Shown here in pieces: positions 7,201-9,033 of a DNA stretch of 9,033 nucleotides (position 1 is its first letter; each line of letters opens with the position of its first letter). The translations under genes were made by a program, and so were the position numbers. The notes under the pieces are model-generated. The model searched no databases, was not told where the DNA came from, and saw only the letters and a list, made by a program, of their open reading frames with translations. Source of the DNA: Alphaproteobacteria bacterium (GTDB lineage Bacteria > Pseudomonadota > Alphaproteobacteria > Sneathiellales > Sneathiellaceae); NCBI GenBank assembly GCA_006226265.1, contig SBHH01000308.1:1-9033 (forward strand). The letters are read 5' to 3'.

Positions 7201-7337
7201 CCGAAATCGAGAAAGAACATCGCGCCTGGCTTGACGCGGTGGCGAAGACACCACCCGTCACCCGTGCCGCAGAAGATGCAGCAGAAAACCAGGGGCGCGC
7301 CGCCATTGAACGTCCCGAAACGGAGGGCGCTGTATGA
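4278..7337 (+). CDS. cyoAB: bo3-type quinol oxidase subunits II and I as one continuous frame (CyoA-CyoB fusion, or frameshifted pair)
   Basis: The 1019-codon frame contains two complete subunits. Residues 1-319 are CyoA: lipoprotein signal with lipobox LAGC (Cys26), two membrane helices (about 50-72, 92-112) and a periplasmic cupredoxin domain (DWKWLFIYPEQ at 139-149) with no CuA cysteines, hence quinol rather than cytochrome c oxidation. Residues 320-1019 are CyoB, with about 15 helices. His440 and His755 (heme b), His753 (heme o3), His618/667/668 (CuB), the cross-linked Tyr622, Glu620, Lys696 and Asp469 all sit at a constant offset of +334 from the E. coli residues, as I recall the E. coli numbering. 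The enzyme reduces O2 to water and pumps protons in the inner membrane. The fusion is topologically possible because CyoA ends, and CyoB begins, in the periplasm. A weak SD GAGAG (4266-4270) precedes the start. See the junction feature for the frameshift alternative. Confidence 0.93.
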   Translation: MTRQNGTGHILGIVAIVGLSLLLAGCSSDSASFINPSGPIAEAQRWHLIKVTLLTLIAVLPVILLVPFILWRYRYKNKRARYLPNWEFSAPLEIAMWGVPFLLIVIISTQLWQSTKELDPYRPIGGDKPPIEVQVVGLDWKWLFIYPEQQIATVGELAFPAGRPVSLALTTDTVMQSFMVPALAGQIYAMPGMITKLHFSAPAPGTFFGENTQFNGTGFTGQKFAAKAMSEVDFESWVGQVKSTGLPLDQKAYATLGKRGTRAEAVAALGANGMPSGVLYFNSVDPAMFRQILHKYHSGAPVPPAAQPGAKDYLAEGELMKGDLWSAIFGRLGPNSFPFTAAFENPTTSDLIAAGAAAVVVIGGLVAFLLITWLRKWDILWRDWLTSTDHKRIGIMYIVLSLVMLARGVIEGALMRSQQAFGLTGGFLTPDHFSELFSTHGTIMIFFVAMPFVAGFINYIMPLQIGARDVSFPVMNQISLALTTVGAALVMISLVIGKFSTGGWTAYPPYTGADFNPGPGPDYWIWAIVIAGFGSTLSGINFAVTIYKERAPGMNLMQMPLFCWTVLCTAIILIFAMPPLTVASLMLGLDRYLDFHFFTNDLGGNMMNYANLFWLFGHPEVYLLVLPAYGIYSEVVSTYSGKTLYGYTSLVLATMSIAVLSFTVWLHHFFTMGQAANINIAFGIASMLIAVPTGVKVYDWMATMFRGRIRMSVPMVYTTGFFILFVIGGLTGVILANPTIDYQVHNTLFLVAHFHNVLIPGVLFAMLAALNYWFPKAFGFRLDEKWGYISALLWIFGFAFTFFPLYVVGLQGMPRRSFSFSDPAFEPMMIVALFGACLILSALGALCIQFWVSIRDRDSRRVFAGDPWNGRSLEWAISAPPPEYNFAVLPTVKGRDAFTLAKENGYAYQSPQEYEDIELPRSTPIGMIFCVGGILLSMALIWYIWWLAILSLLAMAVAFIARSFRTDLTETIPAAEIEKEHRAWLDAVAKTPPVTRAAEDAAENQGRAAIERPETEGAV
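5221..5238 (+). other. cyoA/cyoB junction: SD-like G-run, candidate cyoB start and out-of-frame TGATGA
   Basis: GAGGGGGA (5223-5230) precedes ATG at 5235-5237, which would start a 700-aa CyoB (E. coli 663 aa). TGATGA at 5233-5238 lies in the +1 frame relative to cyoA. If the G5 run (5225-5229) had four Gs, cyoA would read Glu316-Gly317-Asn318-stop, giving a normal 318-aa CyoA (E. coli 315) with its TGA overlapping the cyoB ATG. So the site still looks like a translationally coupled gene boundary even though the given sequence has no in-frame stop. Confidence 0.6.
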
Positions 7338-7957
7338 ACCGCGAAGCCATAAAGCATCCAGGCCTCAATCTCGGAGAGCATCATGGATCGGCCCATATCG
7401 ATGCGGAAAAAATCGTGTTCGGCTTCTGGGTCTTTCTGATGAGTGACCTGATCATCTTCGGCCTGATGTTCGCGACCTATGTCAGCATGTTGTCCGGTAC
7501 AGCGGGCGGCCCCGGTCCCGCCGATGTCTTTAACTTAAAAAGCGCCTTTATCCAGACGATGATTTTGCTCACCAGTAGCCTGACCTTCGGCTTTGGATCG
7601 CTCGCCATGCGCCATGAACATAACCCGCGCGCTCTTTTGGGCTGGCTTGCCGTCACCCTGCTGCTCGGGATTGCCTTTCTCTATTTCGAGGGCCGCGATT
7701 TCACCGATATGTTCGCGAAAGGCGCAACGCCGATGCGAAGCGGGTTTCTGTCCGCCTTCTTCGGCCTCGTGCCGCTGCATGGCCTGCATGTCGCCTCGGG
7801 CTGTCTCTGGATTATCCTGATGATGGTTCAGATCGGGGTGTTCGGCATGATCCCGATGGTCAAGACGCGGATTTTGCGGCTCGGCCTTTTCTGGCATTTC
7901 CTCGATATCGTCTGGATCGGAATTTTCTCAATCGTCTATCTTGCGGGGCTGGCATGA
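7334..7957 (+). CDS. cyoC: Cytochrome bo3 quinol oxidase subunit III
   Basis: This 207-aa integral membrane protein matches E. coli CyoC (204 aa) along its length: FGFWVFLMSDLIIF (29-42), the GTAGGP loop (55-60), RSGFLSAFFGLVPLHGLHV (135-153) and LFWHFLDIVWIGIF (185-198). It has five predicted helices (about 28-50, 70-90, 101-119, 138-166, 182-205), as expected for heme-copper oxidase subunit III of the quinol oxidase type. It packs against subunit I and stabilises the complex without carrying redox centres. Its ATG overlaps the cyoAB stop as ATGA (7334-7337) and GGAGGG (7322-7327) lies inside the upstream gene, so translation is probably coupled. Confidence 0.96.
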   Translation: MNREAIKHPGLNLGEHHGSAHIDAEKIVFGFWVFLMSDLIIFGLMFATYVSMLSGTAGGPGPADVFNLKSAFIQTMILLTSSLTFGFGSLAMRHEHNPRALLGWLAVTLLLGIAFLYFEGRDFTDMFAKGATPMRSGFLSAFFGLVPLHGLHVASGCLWIILMMVQIGVFGMIPMVKTRILRLGLFWHFLDIVWIGIFSIVYLAGLA

Positions 7958-8268
7958 GTGACCATGATCTCGATTACAAACGGGAGCTTAAATCCTATCT
8001 TCTGGGCTATGGCCTTGCGCTTCTCCTGACGATCATTCCCTTCGCGCTGGTCGCCTGGGGGGCACTCACCTTTTCGACCGCCCTCATGATCATCGGCCTT
8101 CTCGGTCTCCTTCAGATCGTCGTGCATTTCCGCTTCTTCCTGCATATCGATCTGTCGCGCCAGAAGCGGGAGGATCTGCAGCTCATCCTTTTCTCCGCCC
8201 TCCTGCTCATCATCATGGCGAGCGGGACGATCTGGATCATGGGTAACCTGATGAGCAGGATGCATTAA
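7954..8268 (+). CDS. cyoD: Cytochrome bo3 quinol oxidase subunit IV
   Basis: This is a 104-aa protein with three membrane helices (about 14-36, 40-63, 75-97). The QIVVHFRFFLHID block (54-66) and the end block GTIWIMGNLMSRMH (91-104) closely match E. coli CyoD (109 aa). Subunit IV assists assembly and CuB-site stability of the oxidase. Its ATG overlaps the cyoC stop as ATGA (7954-7957). It is the last gene of the operon here: no cyoE (heme O synthase) follows, and the next gene, 13 bp on, is convergent. No terminator hairpin is visible between them, so transcription may run antisense into the M24 gene. Confidence 0.95.
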   Translation: MSDHDLDYKRELKSYLLGYGLALLLTIIPFALVAWGALTFSTALMIIGLLGLLQIVVHFRFFLHIDLSRQKREDLQLILFSALLLIIMASGTIWIMGNLMSRMH

Positions 8269-8281
8269 GCCTGTGGATCGA

Positions 8282-9033
8282 TCAAATATTGAGGGCTTTG
8301 CGGATCAGGCGCCCTCTAATCCGCTGACGGAAGCTGGGACGGCTTGGCAGGGTCAAAGTTTCAATGTCCGTCGGCGAGGTGGTCAAAAGTTCATAGCCGT
8401 TCCGGGTCACAAGAACAGTATCGGAATGACGTACACCCCCAAAGCCATCGCAATAAATGCCGGGCTCGTTACTGATGACCATATTCTCCTCAAGAACATG
8501 ATCGCTTCCTTCCGCAATCCATGGCGCCTCATGCGCGCCAAGTCCAAAGCCGTGCCCCGTCCGATGCAATCGCTCCTCCGGCATCAAAAATCCTTCCGAC
8601 GCCAAAAATTCGTTGGCTGATCTGTCTATTTCGGCACAGCTCTGTCCAGGGCGGATCATTGCGAAAATACGTCTGCGCGCTTCCATCATTGCTGCGAAGG
8701 CCGCCCGCGACCATGAATCAGGTGATGCGGTAAAGAAAGTGCGCTCGACCTCCGCCGAATAACCGTTGACACGCGTGAGAACAAGGGCGACATGCGGTCC
8801 CGCCTTCAATGTATCAGAAAACTCTGGAATGGAATGCGGTTGGCCACTTCTGGGGGCAGCCCAAGGGGCCATCAGAACGCTGGAGTTGACCGGATCATAA
8901 TCCGCCACTTCACGGATCATGGCTTGAGTGACTTTGCTCGTCTGGGCGAAACCCTCAACGGTTAGTGAACCATAGTAAGCGGCTTTAAGAAGGCGATACA
9001 ATGCCATATCCGCGAAGCGCCCTGCACGGCGGA
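8282..9033 (-). CDS. M24 family (creatinase/prolidase fold) protein, C-terminal part, degenerate metal site (5' end beyond window)
   Basis: The frame is open to the window edge, so the true start lies beyond 9033; an ATG at 9007 is internal to what looks like a continuous domain. The numbering here counts from that Met. The pita-bread fold is clear from GHGFGLGAHEAPW (151-163), NEPGIY (180-185) and GGVRHSDTVLVT (190-201). Of the five usual metal ligands only His152 and Glu181 are clear: the first Asp (the IDAG position) is replaced within ALVLTR, the second is Glu86, and the RxED glutamate is Ser195. It keeps His58 and Glu88 (VERTFF), which I align with the His and Glu of creatinase. It is therefore more likely a metal-independent creatinase- or ectoine-hydrolase-like C-N hydrolase, or an inactive homologue, than a classic aminopeptidase P. 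The substrate is unknown. Confidence 0.85.
   Translation of the reverse strand, partial: RRAGRFADMALYRLLKAAYYGSLTVEGFAQTSKVTQAMIREVADYDPVNSSVLMAPWAAPRSGQPHSIPEFSDTLKAGPHVALVLTRVNGYSAEVERTFFTASPDSWSRAAFAAMMEARRRIFAMIRPGQSCAEIDRSANEFLASEGFLMPEERLHRTGHGFGLGAHEAPWIAEGSDHVLEENMVISNEPGIYCDGFGGVRHSDTVLVTRNGYELLTTSPTDIETLTLPSRPSFRQRIRGRLIRKALNI

Overview
The window looks like ordinary chromosomal DNA of an alphaproteobacterium, moderately GC-rich by eye (not counted). The strongest lineage clue is a perfect GGAAC-N17-CGTT promoter, the signature of the alphaproteobacterial general-stress sigma factor EcfG. An E. coli-type bo3 quinol oxidase operon and SD-led, tightly packed genes agree with this. I cannot name the genus. 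There is no rRNA, tRNA, IS element, prophage or CRISPR array.

Layout: (1) Positions 1-551 hold the 3' end of a PRC-barrel gene and a CsbD/YjbJ-type stress gene, closed by a strong hairpin terminator. (2) Positions 563-2323, minus strand, hold a 91-aa gene of unknown function with its own EcfG-type promoter, and class II fumarase fumC. (3) From 2525, plus strand, lies purU (10-formyl-THF deformylase), divergent from fumC across about 200 bp. (4) Positions 3395-3623 are a 229-bp non-coding leader with a 9-bp inverted repeat ending at the Shine-Dalgarno of the next gene. (5) Positions 3624-8268 form a compact plus-strand cluster: a Gly/Ala-rich stress-type protein, then cyoA-cyoB, cyoC and cyoD. 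(6) Positions 8282-9033, minus strand, hold the C-terminal part of an M24 (creatinase/prolidase fold) protein cut by the window edge.

The cyo genes encode a proton-pumping quinol oxidase: all heme and CuB ligands are present in subunit I, and subunit II has no CuA site. The notable feature is that cyoA and cyoB are one uninterrupted 1019-codon frame. The junction has a G5 run directly before a TGATGA. With one G fewer, CyoA would end normally at 318 aa and CyoB would start on an overlapping ATG, matching the ATGA overlaps at the two downstream junctions. The fusion may therefore be a real gene fusion, a recent indel, a slippage site, or a sequencing error.

CsbD, PRC-barrel, the EcfG-controlled gene and the stress-type gene ahead of cyo give much of the window a stress-response flavour. 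No clearly new multi-gene system was found. The best leads are the cyoA/cyoB junction, the EcfG promoter, the quinone-site substitutions in subunit I, and the M24 protein with a degenerate metal site.
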